The notes below the pieces were generated by a model. That model was not told where the DNA came from. It saw nothing but the letters and a program-made list of their open reading frames with translations, and searched no databases. Both the position numbers and the translations under genes were made by a program. Below, piece after piece: positions 1 to 8,859 of a stretch of DNA of 15,317 nt. Source of the stretch: Magnetovibrio sp. (GTDB taxonomy: Bacteria; Pseudomonadota; Alphaproteobacteria; Rhodospirillales_A; JABHCV01); the NCBI GenBank assembly GCA_002717285.1, contig PBDF01000006.1, forward strand, positions 172,267 through 187,583, given 5' to 3'. Each line of letters starts with the position of its first letter. Within the stretch, counting starts at the first letter, position 1.

Positions 1-5
1 AAAAA

Positions 6-317
6 TTACAGTTCATTTTTTGCTTGGGATATGGTTTCAGCTAAACCTGAGCTAGCCTCTCGTTTTGGAGCGTGTGCGCTCAGATAATACTCAAAAAATC
101 TCACAAAGTCCTCTACCACATCATTTGGATCCTTTGACTTTTGGGTTGCCAAGAAAAAAGAATATGCAGAAAAATTTGCAGCGGCGTGGCGTATACCTTG
201 GGCTAAGTCTTCAACCCCTTGTCCCTGCCTTAAATGATCATTGGCGAGATTAATAATTTTGTTTGCAAAGACCATGCTAGGGCTTGGTTGCTCATTCTCT
301 GTTATTTCAGTTGTCAT
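6..317 (-). CDS. Small conserved hypothetical protein, DUF3144-like
   Basis: A complete protein of about 103 residues of unknown function. The start chosen is the ATG whose complement lies at 315-317, preceded by a weak purine-rich CAGGG about 9 bases upstream. Longer versions from an ATG at 338 or a GTG at 356 add a hydrophobic leader with no better ribosome binding site. The central part (ANKIINLAND, then HAAANFSAYSFFLA and FVRFFEYYL) is helical and aromatic. From memory it resembles the small proteobacterial DUF3144 proteins, which share an AN-x-x-INLAN opening and an AA-x-x-F-x-A helix. That family has no known role. There is no signal peptide or membrane segment with this start. It stands alone, divergent from adhC. 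Being a real gene is likely; the family name is tentative. Confidence 0.6.
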   Translation of the reverse strand: MTTEITENEQPSPSMVFANKIINLANDHLRQGQGVEDLAQGIRHAAANFSAYSFFLATQKSKDPNDVVEDFVRFFEYYLSAHAPKREASSGLAETISQAKNEL

Positions 318-463
318 TCTATGGCCCTGCTGTACCATTAAAAGTAAAACTAACACAAAAATATTGACAGTCCTTAGGGCTATACAAAAACCTTATCTGT
401 AGATCAAGTACTATAATGTGTTCAATATGATTATTTGCTCTGCATTTTAAAAAATCGGAATTT

Positions 464-478
464 TAGGCGAGTGGCCTA
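464..478 (+). promoter_or_regulatory. Short hairpin followed by a T-tract
   Basis: TAGGC and GCCTA form a 5-bp perfect stem around a GAGTG loop. A run of eight T follows at 489-496, ten bases after the stem. The stem is short and the spacing too long for a good intrinsic terminator. It could be a weak terminator or leader element of the adhC transcript, or chance. Confidence 0.2.
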
Positions 479-580
479 GTAATCAACATTTTTTTTAACA
501 TACCAGTAAAATAAGCCAACACGATTTTTAGAAAAAAGTTGAATGGGATTGACCAAGTGCCTAAAAAGTATTTTTTTTAG

Positions 581-607
581 TTGATAGTTTATGTTCAGCA
601 GTACAAT
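581..607 (+). promoter_or_regulatory. Candidate sigma-70 promoter for adhC
   Basis: TTGATA at 581-586 and TACAAT at 602-607 each match the housekeeping consensus in five of six bases. The spacer is 15 bases, a little short. This would give a leader of about 50 bases before the adhC start at 666. In such AT-rich DNA chance matches are common. Confidence 0.3.
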
Positions 608-641
608 CTGGTATTAAGATAAATTTAGACGCTTTTATTAG

Positions 642-1772
<1,131 letters not shown>

Positions 1773-1773
1773 T

Positions 1774-2625
1774 ATGTCTTTGAAAGTATTAAAAAAACAC
1801 CATTGCCATGGTGGCGTCATGACTTATTACAGCCATACCTCTCAATCTGTTAATGGAGAAATGATGTTTTCCGTTTATCAACCACCACAATTGAAAAAGG
1901 GAAAACGTTTGCCTGCTTTGACGTACCTTGCTGGCTTAACATGTACCCAAGAAACTTTTATGATTAAAGGTGGTGCTCAACAATTTGCTGCTAAGTATGG
2001 CATTATTCTGATTGCACCGGATACAAGTCCCCGTGGTGCGGGTATAGCAGGTGAGGAGGATTCATGGGACTTTGGTACAGGTGCTGGGTTTTATATTGAT
2101 GCCTGCAAGGAAGAATGGGCAAAAAATTACCGTATGGAAAGCTATGTTACTAGCGAACTTCAAGCTATAATGAAAAAAAGTCTAAATGTAGACTTGTCGA
2201 GACAGGGCATTTTTGGCCACTCAATGGGTGGTCATGGAGCATTAACTCTTGGTTTAAAATATCCCAAAATCTACCAAAGTATCTCTGCTTTTTCACCAAT
2301 TTGTTCACCAACAGACTGTCCGTGGGGGAAAAAGGCCTTTTCGGGATATCTTGGCAATGATACGGAAGTCTGGAAGCGCCACGATGCTGTCAAGTTGATT
2401 CAGAACGTAGATAAATCGCAACACAATTTAATTTTAGTTGACCAAGGTTTAGATGATGAATTTCTTGATGAACAGCTCAAGCCTGATCACCTTGAACAGG
2501 TTTGTAAAGATGTTGGTTTCCCCCTGAAGTTGCGTTACCACAAGGGCTACGATCACAGTTATTATTTTATCAGTACCTTCATGGCAGACCATTTGGCACA
2601 TCATGCTGGAATAATATGCTCATAA
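1774..2625 (+). CDS. fghA: S-formylglutathione hydrolase
   Basis: Hydrolyses S-formylglutathione to formate and glutathione, the second step after AdhC. It is a 283-residue alpha/beta-hydrolase of normal length for the esterase-D/FrmB group. The nucleophile S150 lies in GHSMGGHGA. The acid is probably D228 in DQGLDDEFL, and the base is H261 in GYDHSYYF. The family signature LAGLTCTQETF (52-62) is also present. The start is the ATG at 1774, one base after the adhC stop; an upstream in-frame extension to 1723 would run inside adhC and is not family-like. Only a weak GAG precedes the start, so translation is probably coupled to adhC. The product, formate, would be oxidised by a formate dehydrogenase not in this window. 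Confidence 0.96.
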   Translation: MSLKVLKKHHCHGGVMTYYSHTSQSVNGEMMFSVYQPPQLKKGKRLPALTYLAGLTCTQETFMIKGGAQQFAAKYGIILIAPDTSPRGAGIAGEEDSWDFGTGAGFYIDACKEEWAKNYRMESYVTSELQAIMKKSLNVDLSRQGIFGHSMGGHGALTLGLKYPKIYQSISAFSPICSPTDCPWGKKAFSGYLGNDTEVWKRHDAVKLIQNVDKSQHNLILVDQGLDDEFLDEQLKPDHLEQVCKDVGFPLKLRYHKGYDHSYYFISTFMADHLAHHAGIICS

Positions 2626-2845
2626 AACAAATGGGTTCTGTTTTAATCAGTAATCAAACTTTGAAATATTTTAGTTAAAGTGTCAGAAATATTCCAATGA
2701 TAATTAATTTTTTGCTCTGGCTTTTGAAAGATGGTTGAGCAAGACAATAACAGTATGGCTTATTGTGCAATAGAATAAGTTAAAACCGATTTGCAGGCAT
2801 ACCCTTTTCTATAACTGCTTGTATCAAACAGGTACTATTACAAAT

Positions 2846-3232
2846 ATGGCTAAACGTTTAATCTATCACATTTGTAGGCGCCAAGACTGGCAGAGTGCAG
2901 AGAAGACGGGTCTCTATGATGGTGGCATTGATAACTGGACTGATGAATTTATACATTTTTCTACAGCCCAACAAGTTGCAGAAAGTGCGGGTCGGCATTA
3001 TTCCAAAGTCGCAGGCTTAGTTTTGATCGCTGTAAATGCTGATGATCTTGGTCCGACACTCAAGTGGGAGTCGTCACGGGGAGGACAGTTTTTTCCTCAT
3101 CTATATGGCCCACTTTTAACAGTTAAGGTTCAAAGTGTTTGTGACTTGCCTCTGCGAGAGGATGGTTTTCATCAATTTCCTGATAATATTGTTCCCTGCC
3201 GATTAGCAGGAGGGATGGGTAGAAATGTTTAA
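2846..3232 (+). CDS. DUF952 family protein
   Basis: A 128-residue soluble protein with the DUF952 pattern: YHICRRQDW near the N-terminus, EFIHFSTAQQV, then WESSRGGQFFPHLYGPL. No biochemical role is established to my knowledge. From memory Pfam groups DUF952 with the ADP-ribosyltransferase fold, and the ordered H, S and E residues would fit an NAD-binding pocket, but that is inference. The start is the ATG at 2846 because the family begins just before the YHI motif; a TTG at 2819 would add nine unlike residues. The end overlaps pyrD by 8 bases, so the two are one transcription unit. The link with pyrD looks like simple operon sharing; no functional link is shown. The 220 bases upstream contain no gene. 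Confidence 0.85.
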   Translation: MAKRLIYHICRRQDWQSAEKTGLYDGGIDNWTDEFIHFSTAQQVAESAGRHYSKVAGLVLIAVNADDLGPTLKWESSRGGQFFPHLYGPLLTVKVQSVCDLPLREDGFHQFPDNIVPCRLAGGMGRNV

Positions 3233-4283
3233 CCCTTATTCTTTGGTAAGACCTCTGATTAGTATGCTAAACGCAGAAACTGCCCATGATATTGTTATTG
3301 GCACTCTGCGCACAGGATTGGTGCCAAGCCCAAAGGTGTATGAAAGCCCTCATTTAAAACAAAGTGTTTGGGGACGCTCCTTTTTAAATCCTATTGGTTT
3401 GGCTGCTGGGTTTGACAAAAATGGCTTGGCTGTAAATCCAATGCTAGAGCAAGGTTTTGGATTTGTAGAAGTAGGTTCTGTCACACCTCAGCCACAAACT
3501 GGTAATGCACGCCCTCGTTTATTTCGCTTGTCTAAAGATAAAGCAGTAATAAACCGCTTGGGCTTTAATAATAAAGGTATGGAAGACGTTGCCACCCGCC
3601 TTGAAGCCTGTTCTCGAAAAGGAATTGTTGGAGTCAATTTGGGTAAAAACAAAGATACACAAGATTCAATTGGTGACTACCGGAAGGGTGTGCTTAGATT
3701 TGCTAAAGTAGCAGATTATCTAGTCATCAATGTATCATCGCCAAATACGGTGGGACTGCGTAGTTTACAACGAAGAAAAGCTCTACGGGTTTTGCTTGAA
3801 GCTGTAATGCAGGCACGGTCAGAGGTTACACTAGAGTGTCCCCCTCCTATACTTTTTAAAATTGCCCCGGACCTGAGTGACGAGGATAAATTAGATATCG
3901 CTCAGGTTGCTATTGAAACAGGAATTGATGGTATAATCGCAACAAATACGACTATCAAAAGGCCACATAGTTTGATTGACTCAAACGCCCATGAAAGTGG
4001 TGGGCTTAGCGGCCAGCCTTTACTTGAGCCGTCAACTCGTGTTCTCTCTGAAGTGTATAAACTGACATCAGGAAGAATACCTCTTATCGGGGTCGGTGGA
4101 GTATCGAGTGGTGCAGATGCATATGCAAAAATTAAGGCTGGAGCAACCTTAATACAACTGTATACTGCAATGGTCTTTCATGGGCCTGGCCACGTCCAAT
4201 TGATCAAGCGTGATTTGGTTAAACATCTTTTAGCAGACGGTTTCTCAACTATTTCTCAAGCAATTGGGACAAATCATTCTTAA
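3225..4283 (+). CDS. pyrD: Dihydroorotate dehydrogenase (quinone), class 2
   Basis: Oxidises dihydroorotate to orotate in pyrimidine synthesis, passing electrons through FMN to membrane quinone. The 352 residues match the class 2 length. The N-terminal helical part (residues 1-40, including NAETAHDIVI) is the class 2 membrane-associating segment. Then come GLAAGFDKNG (58-67), EVGSVTPQPQTGNARPRLFR (82-101), NRLGFNNKG (110-118), GVNLGKNKDT (136-145), and NVSSPNT (169-175), which carries the catalytic serine. Later, LFKIAPDLS, ATNTTI, GGLSGQPL and GVGGVSSG-x-DA form the substrate and FMN phosphate sites. The start is the ATG at 3225, about ten bases after AGGAGGG at 3208-3214, which lies inside the upstream gene. 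The serine-type site and N-terminal extension exclude class 1 enzymes. Confidence 0.97.
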   Translation: MFNPYSLVRPLISMLNAETAHDIVIGTLRTGLVPSPKVYESPHLKQSVWGRSFLNPIGLAAGFDKNGLAVNPMLEQGFGFVEVGSVTPQPQTGNARPRLFRLSKDKAVINRLGFNNKGMEDVATRLEACSRKGIVGVNLGKNKDTQDSIGDYRKGVLRFAKVADYLVINVSSPNTVGLRSLQRRKALRVLLEAVMQARSEVTLECPPPILFKIAPDLSDEDKLDIAQVAIETGIDGIIATNTTIKRPHSLIDSNAHESGGLSGQPLLEPSTRVLSEVYKLTSGRIPLIGVGGVSSGADAYAKIKAGATLIQLYTAMVFHGPGHVQLIKRDLVKHLLADGFSTISQAIGTNHS

Positions 4284-4320
4284 ATAAAATAATGCAATAA
4301 TTCTTTACCTATGACCGCTT

Positions 4321-5085
4321 TTAGGTGAGAAACTGTTCTTTCAGGATGCGTTCCTCAAAATTATGGTCTTGGTCATGCAACATTGTGACGCTTCGCGTCA
4401 GGTCCTCTTGTACCATGACCCTGGACACACTCCTGATTTCTGTATTGTCTGCAACTGCACTCACTCTTCGTTCTTTTGGATTTAAAACCTCAAAACTTAT
4501 CAAGGCATCATGTGGAAGCAGGGCGCCCCGCCACTGACGAGGCCTGAACGGACTGATAGGTGTTAACGCTAGGACACCAGATCCAAGAGGCATAATTGGA
4601 CCGTGAGCAGATAAGTTATATCCCGTGCTTCCAGCAGGTGTAGCAATGAGAACTCCGTCGCAAATCAACTCCTGCATACGTTCAATTTCATCAACGTGGA
4701 TGCCAATCTTTGCAGCAAGACGTGTTTCTCGCAGTAAGGAAACTTCGTTGATAGCATGCGCTGTATGTTTTTTCCCTTTTATATCAATCGCTTTCATGAT
4801 CAAGGGGTTGACGTCAATAGATACAGCCTTGTTGATACGAGTTTTGAGAGATTTTTCAGAGTAACCGTTAAGCAAAAATCCAACTGATCCTCGATTCATA
4901 CCATAGATTTCCTTACCGCTGTTGGTGTAGAGATGCAAAGTTCTCAACATGAAGCCATCCCCACCCAAAGCGACTATGACATCAGCTTTGCTGGCTGGAA
5001 CATGAGCATACTTTTCCTTGAGCCTTTTCAAAGCATATTGTGCTTGCGGTTGTCTGTCGGCGGTGAAAGCGATTTTTTTTATCAT
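4321..5085 (-). CDS. nadK: NAD kinase
   Basis: Phosphorylates NAD+ to NADP+ in the cytoplasm. The 254 residues fit the short proteobacterial form. The key GGDG motif is at 41-44 (ALGGDGFML), the NE pair is N113-E114 (AINEVSLLR), and the nucleotide-binding [15 protein letters not shown] stretch begins at D143. A conserved SGPIM-like segment appears as HGPIMP. The gene is convergent with pyrD (37-base gap) and runs in the same direction as moaA, whose stop lies 59 bases upstream. The start at 5085 gives the family's usual N-terminus but has no clear Shine-Dalgarno sequence; a TA-repeat tract lies at 5090-5100 just upstream and may be part of a promoter -10 region. Function is secure. Confidence 0.95.
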   Translation of the reverse strand: MIKKIAFTADRQPQAQYALKRLKEKYAHVPASKADVIVALGGDGFMLRTLHLYTNSGKEIYGMNRGSVGFLLNGYSEKSLKTRINKAVSIDVNPLIMKAIDIKGKKHTAHAINEVSLLRETRLAAKIGIHVDEIERMQELICDGVLIATPAGSTGYNLSAHGPIMPLGSGVLALTPISPFRPRQWRGALLPHDALISFEVLNPKERRVSAVADNTEIRSVSRVMVQEDLTRSVTMLHDQDHNFEERILKEQFLT

Positions 5086-5144
5086 AATCTTATATATATA
5101 TTAGAATGGGGCTGATAGTTCACAAAAAAAATCAAAAGAAAATT

Positions 5145-6134
5145 TCAACCGCCGGTTACACTCATATGGCGATTAAGCGAAGGGCCAGAATTTCCGGGCT
5201 CGATAATGAATTCATGGCTTTTTGGTTTGCGGCTGATGGCTTCATCAATGACAGAGTGCAAAAGCTCATTTCCTTCACTCGCCCTCAGAGGTGCACGGAG
5301 GTCTGCGTTATCCTTCTGCCCTAAACACAAATATAATTTTCCCGTGCAGGTAATACGAATACGATTGCAAGTTGCACAGAAATTATGGCTAAGCGGTGAA
5401 ATAAAGCCTACAAGTTGGCCCGTCTCTGCCACACTTGTATATCTTGATGGTCCACCAGTGCTGTAATTGTTATCTTTTAAAGTCCAGTCTCTCTCAATAA
5501 TTTTGCGCACCTCTGAAACAGGCATATACTGAGTTAATCTATCTCTTCCTATATTTCCAAGAGGCATGGTCTCAATAAACGTGATGTCATATCCTTGCAT
5601 ACCACACCATCTTACAAGGCGACTGAATTGGTCCTCATTAAAATCCTTGAGAACGACTGTATTGATTTTAATCTTGAGACCAGCTTTGCTTGCTGCAACC
5701 AATCCTCGTTTGACCTGGTCTAATTTTCCACCGCGGGTAATGTGAGTGAATTTTTTGGGGTTAAGTGTGTCTATTGACACGTTTATACGCCTAACCCCTT
5801 TACTAGCCAGTTCGTCAGCATATTTTTCTAGCTGACTTCCATTAGTGGTTAAAGTTAATTCTTGTAGATTACCATATTTTAGGTGTTGGCTGAGAGAACC
5901 AACTAGTTCCATAAAGCCGCGTCTAACTAGAGGCTCGCCACCTGTTAGGCGAATTTTTTTAATACCTCTATCAACAAATGCACTACACAAGCGCTCCAAT
6001 TCTTCCAAGCTAAGAATTTCCGACTTTGGAAGAAAACTCATCTGTTCAGACATACAATAAACGCAACGGAAATCGCAGCGATCTGTGACCGATACTCTGA
6101 GGTATGTAATGTTTCGACCAGTTGGATCGATCAT
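5145..6134 (-). CDS. moaA: GTP 3',8-cyclase (molybdenum cofactor biosynthesis protein A)
   Basis: A radical SAM enzyme that converts GTP to 3',8-cyclo-7,8-dihydro-GTP, the first step of molybdopterin synthesis. The N-terminal cluster motif CDFRCVYC has its three cysteines at 20, 24 and 27. The SAM-contact motif [11 protein letters not shown] follows. The C-terminal second cluster C-x2-C-x13-C is in [12 protein letters not shown]...LYLCLG. The protein ends in Gly-Gly, the C-terminal tail typical of MoaA. The start is the ATG at 6134, giving 329 residues and a family-like [13 protein letters not shown] opening, with GAGGAA ten bases upstream. An ATG at 6188 would add 18 unlike residues with only a weak site. 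It lies downstream of tupBCA on the same strand, separated by 172 bases, so it may be read through from the transporter or have its own promoter. Confidence 0.96.
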   Translation of the reverse strand: MIDPTGRNITYLRVSVTDRCDFRCVYCMSEQMSFLPKSEILSLEELERLCSAFVDRGIKKIRLTGGEPLVRRGFMELVGSLSQHLKYGNLQELTLTTNGSQLEKYADELASKGVRRINVSIDTLNPKKFTHITRGGKLDQVKRGLVAASKAGLKIKINTVVLKDFNEDQFSRLVRWCGMQGYDITFIETMPLGNIGRDRLTQYMPVSEVRKIIERDWTLKDNNYSTGGPSRYTSVAETGQLVGFISPLSHNFCATCNRIRITCTGKLYLCLGQKDNADLRAPLRASEGNELLHSVIDEAISRKPKSHEFIIEPGNSGPSLNRHMSVTGG

Positions 6135-6233
6135 AAAATTGAAGTTCCTCGGCTCTTGTTGTTTGTTAATGCTTATATTAGCCCGCATCTTGCTTATTGG
6201 CTTTACAAAAATTATTTTTTTTATTCTTTTTTG

Positions 6234-6260
6234 GCGTTTGCGTGACTAAAAATAAAACGC
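6234..6260. repeat. Inverted repeat between tupA and moaA
   Basis: GCGTTT and AAACGC form a perfect 6-bp stem with a 15-base loop. Neither strand has a clean T-tract directly after it; the plus-strand side has TTTAACTTTT. It could weakly terminate or attenuate, or be an operator. The surrounding 118-base gap (6189-6306) is very AT-rich and shows no ORF. Confidence 0.2.
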
Positions 6261-6306
6261 TTTAACTTTTAGTACGAATAGTTAGATCAATTATTGTTGT
6301 TGAATA

Positions 6307-7134
6307 TTACTCTAGGTTGCTTTTGAACAGTTGTTCGCCATTGATCTTAAAGGCTTTGATTGCATTTTGACCCTCATTCGAAATCAACCAGTTTATCAGT
6401 TTTCTTCCAGCATCCGCCTTGACATGGGGGTGGCGTTTTGGATTCACAAGTATGACACCATAAGAATTGTGCAGTCTAGGGTCACCCTCCACCAGTATTT
6501 CTAGTCTTTCTTTGTTTTTAAAGGAAAGCCAAGTTCCCCTGTCGGCTATAGTATAACCGTTCATGGTAGCCGCCATGTTTAGAGTTGCTCCCATCCCTGA
6601 GCCCGTTTTTCTGTACCAACTGCCAGAATATTTATTGATGTCAATACCACCAGCAAACCATATAGTGTTTTCTTTTTTATTGGTGCCACTATCGTCACCC
6701 CGAGATAGAAATATTGATTTGGAGCTTGCTATTTTGATGAATGCTTTGACTACGTCTTTCAAGCCAGAAATTTTGGCGGGATCTTGGGCTGGGCCAATTA
6801 CCACAAAATCATTATACATTAGATCATAGCGTTTGACACCAAAGCCTGCTGCTATAAAGGCTTCTTCAGATTCTTTGTGGTGTACCAACAAGACATCCGC
6901 ATCTCCATTTTCTGCAATTTTGATGGCTTGTCCGGTACCTGCCGCAATTACCCGTACCGAGATGCCGGTGCTTTTGGTAAAGTTTGGAAGGATCTCACCC
7001 AGCAAACCTGTATCTTGTGTTGAGGTAGTTGACGCTATTGTTATGTATTCATCAGCTTGAGCTTTTCGTGATTGGCTAGTATTCAGCAATGCGATAGTTA
7101 AAAAAAAGACGGTTAACTTCATTATGTGTGACAA
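6307..7134 (-). CDS. tupA: Tungstate ABC transporter, substrate-binding protein
   Basis: Periplasmic protein that captures tungstate and delivers it to TupB. Residues 1-27 form a signal peptide with a hydrophobic core (KLTVFFLTIALL) and probable cleavage after AQA. The mature protein opens with ITIASTTSTQDTGLL, the TTTS-type oxyanion-binding segment of TupA. DADVLLVHHKESEEAFIAAG and YNDFVVIGP are further TupA hallmarks that differ from ModA. The start is a TTG at 7134, because AGGGA sits seven bases upstream, overlapping the tupC stop; an ATG at 7122 would be nineteen bases from that site. It follows tupC after ten bases and is the last transporter gene. TupA proteins usually prefer tungstate strongly over molybdate, but selectivity cannot be read from sequence alone. 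Confidence 0.93.
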   Translation of the reverse strand: MSHIMKLTVFFLTIALLNTSQSRKAQADEYITIASTTSTQDTGLLGEILPNFTKSTGISVRVIAAGTGQAIKIAENGDADVLLVHHKESEEAFIAAGFGVKRYDLMYNDFVVIGPAQDPAKISGLKDVVKAFIKIASSKSIFLSRGDDSGTNKKENTIWFAGGIDINKYSGSWYRKTGSGMGATLNMAATMNGYTIADRGTWLSFKNKERLEILVEGDPRLHNSYGVILVNPKRHPHVKADAGRKLINWLISNEGQNAIKAFKINGEQLFKSNLE

Positions 7135-7144
7135 GTTAGTATCC

Positions 7145-7897
7145 CTATGTTTTGATTTCTGTTTGATTCCAAAGTAATAAATCGCCGTTCAGAAAAGCTT
7201 GTGCATATGGATTTTTAGGCCTTTTAAAGAAGGACGTTGCTGAAGAGCTCTCTAGTAACTTGCCTTGATGAATAAAGATCACTTCGTCAGCAAGTCTTCT
7301 CGCTTGTGGTAAATCATGGGTAGTCATGATGATTTCGGTGCCACTATTGTGGATGGCATTAATTACTTTTTCAATCTCAAATGTTGCTGCTGGATCAAGG
7401 CTAGCTGTTGGCTCATCAAGGAATAGTATCTTTGGTTTTAGAGCCCAAGCTCTCGCTAGTGCCAGTTTTTGTTGCTCGCCAAACGATAGAACTCGGGCTG
7501 AACAATGGGCTAGGGGGGTAAGTCCTGTTGATTCCAAAACCTCTTCAGTTCGTGCGTTACGTTGAGCTTTGTTGAGCCCACGTAAGGAGAGTGCGTAATC
7601 AATATTCTCAGCTGCTGTTCGGCGCAGCATTACTGGGCGCTGAAAGACCATTGCCTGATCAAAGATTACACTGCTCTTGTCATTAGTTTGGCCATGCCAT
7701 TGGATATACCCTTGACTTGGCTTAAGTAGACGATGACATAATTTCAGTAGTAGGCTTTTCCCTGCCCCATTTGGACCAATGATGATGTTCCGTGGTCCTG
7801 TTTTAAATTGACAAGAAAATTCTTTAATTAACTGTTTGCCACTTGCCTCATAGTAGACATCACTTAGGCTTAATAGTGGAATAGGTTCTGTAATCAT
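7145..7897 (-). CDS. tupC: Tungstate ABC transporter, ATP-binding protein
   Basis: Cytoplasmic ATPase that powers oxyanion import through TupB. The 250 residues contain Walker A GPNGAGKS (41-48), a Q-loop in VFQRPVMLRRTAAENI, Walker B ILFLDEPTASLDP, and the switch histidine in TTHDLPQARRLADEV. The ABC signature is LSFGEQ in place of the usual LSGGQ, with Phe at the third position; variation here is known in the family and the following QQKLALARA is normal. The start at 7897 overlaps the tupB stop by four bases (ATGA), indicating translational coupling. No regulatory C-terminal domain such as the molybdate-binding TOBE of ModC is present. Confidence 0.93.
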   Translation of the reverse strand: MITEPIPLLSLSDVYYEASGKQLIKEFSCQFKTGPRNIIIGPNGAGKSLLLKLCHRLLKPSQGYIQWHGQTNDKSSVIFDQAMVFQRPVMLRRTAAENIDYALSLRGLNKAQRNARTEEVLESTGLTPLAHCSARVLSFGEQQKLALARAWALKPKILFLDEPTASLDPAATFEIEKVINAIHNSGTEIIMTTHDLPQARRLADEVIFIHQGKLLESSSATSFFKRPKNPYAQAFLNGDLLLWNQTEIKT

Positions 7898-8586
7898 ACT
7901 CGACGACTTTCTGTAAATTCTTTAAGGAAAAAAGCTGCTGTATTGATGGATAAGGATAAAATTATTAGAACTATGCCCAGACCAAGTGCGAGGGCCAAAT
8001 TGCCTCTTGAAACTTCAAGTGTGATAGAAGTTGTCATTACTCGTGTTACGTGGTCAATGTTACCACCAACAATCATTACTGCACCAACTTCTGCGGTAGC
8101 CCTTCCAAAACCTGCTAGTACAGCCGTCAGCAAAGAAAAACGTCCATCCCAAATTAGGGTTTTCATTTGCCGATATGGAGTAGCTCCAAGTGACAATAAT
8201 TGTTCTGCGTATTCAACCCATAAATCATCAACAACTTGGCGGCTCAATGCAGCTATAATTGGTATGATTAAGATTGTTTGCGCTATAATCATTGCAGTAG
8301 GGCTAAATAATAAGCCTAGAACCCCAAAGGGACCTGATCTGGACAATAATAAGTAAACAACAAGCCCGACAACAACGGGTGGTAATCCCATTAATGCATT
8401 TAATAAAACTACAAGAAACTTACGACCTGGAAACTTATATAAAGCTGTTGCAGCACCCAGAGGTATACCAATCAAAGTTGCAATAAAGACAGCGATTAGG
8501 CTAACCCAAAGTGAAAGTCCAACTATTGTCAACAAATCGCTGTCTGTTGCGGTTAATAGATAAATGGCATCTAAGAAAACATCCAT
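7894..8586 (-). CDS. tupB: Tungstate ABC transporter, permease
   Basis: Inner-membrane channel subunit of the TupABC importer. The 230 residues contain about five or six hydrophobic segments, beginning at roughly 18-45, 55-80, 90-115, 145-165 and 195-220. The EAA loop that contacts TupC is EYAEQLLSLGATPYRQMKTLIW, with the central Gly. The GRATAEVGAVMIVGGNI segment is characteristic of TupB/CysT-type permeases. It is the first gene of the transporter operon. The start at 8586 gives a normal N-terminus, but only a U-rich sequence and no Shine-Dalgarno site lies before it, which is unusual beside its neighbours and relevant to the structured leader described separately. Confidence 0.92.
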   Translation of the reverse strand: MDVFLDAIYLLTATDSDLLTIVGLSLWVSLIAVFIATLIGIPLGAATALYKFPGRKFLVVLLNALMGLPPVVVGLVVYLLLSRSGPFGVLGLLFSPTAMIIAQTILIIPIIAALSRQVVDDLWVEYAEQLLSLGATPYRQMKTLIWDGRFSLLTAVLAGFGRATAEVGAVMIVGGNIDHVTRVMTTSITLEVSRGNLALALGLGIVLIILSLSINTAAFFLKEFTESRRV

Positions 8587-8596
8587 ATAACATTAT

Positions 8597-8645
8597 AAAA
8601 AAAAAGAAACAGATAAACAAAAAAAAATACTAAAACTTATCTATT
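8597..8645 (-). promoter_or_regulatory. Hairpin plus U-tract in the tupB leader (candidate attenuator)
   Basis: In the minus-strand transcript, bases 8645-8637 (AATAGATAA) can pair with 8616-8608 (TTATCTGTT), a nine-base-pair stem with one G-U and a 20-base loop. Two bases later comes a run of nine U (8605-8597), ending ten bases before the tupB start codon. This is the layout of an intrinsic terminator placed just ahead of the coding region. The stem is A/U-rich and therefore weak, so it may be chance. Confidence 0.3.
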
Positions 8646-8720
8646 AAACCGTCTACTTGCTGACGCATGGATAAGAGCCATAAGGGGGGGGAGTCCGAGC
8701 TGTAGATGACCCGGGCAATA
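8646..8720 (-). promoter_or_regulatory. GC-rich island in the tupB leader, possible structured RNA
   Basis: Within an otherwise AT-rich intergenic region this stretch is distinctly GC-rich, with eight consecutive G on the plus strand (8684-8691, C in the tupB transcript) and a CCCGGG palindrome at 8710-8715. TCTAC and GTAGA (8652-8656 and 8702-8706) are complementary, enclosing about 45 bases that include an ATGG/CCAT hairpin (8667-8681). Its position upstream of a Mo/W transporter makes an RNA sensor conceivable. I could not match it to the Moco motif from memory. Confidence 0.25.
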
Positions 8721-8859
8721 AAGGAAGTTGGAAAAGTTTAAGGGTTGTTGAACAAGAAGTGCACATCACTTTTTTTATAAGCACAATATTAGGTAAACAG
8801 GGCACAATTTAATGTTGTAGTTTAAATAGGTGCGATTCTATTTTAGGATGAAAAAGATC

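Noticed and set aside
364..386. TTGACA followed by TATACA as a promoter
   Set aside because: The spacer is only 11 bases, too short for a sigma-70 promoter.
2624..2644. AAAACA/TGTTTT inverted repeat after fghA as terminator
   Set aside because: It has a six-pair stem with only one G-C pair and no following T-tract.
7943..8356. 137-codon plus-strand ORF inside tupB
   Set aside because: It is antisense to a well-conserved permease; its composition is that of a shadow frame.
8592..8597. TATAAT on the minus strand before tupB
   Set aside because: It lies only five bases before the start codon, so it would require a leaderless transcript, and no -35 is visible at the right distance.
8667..8705. 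Twelve-codon ORF inside the GC-rich island
   Set aside because: It has no ribosome binding site, is tiny, and runs through the G8 tract; nothing supports translation.
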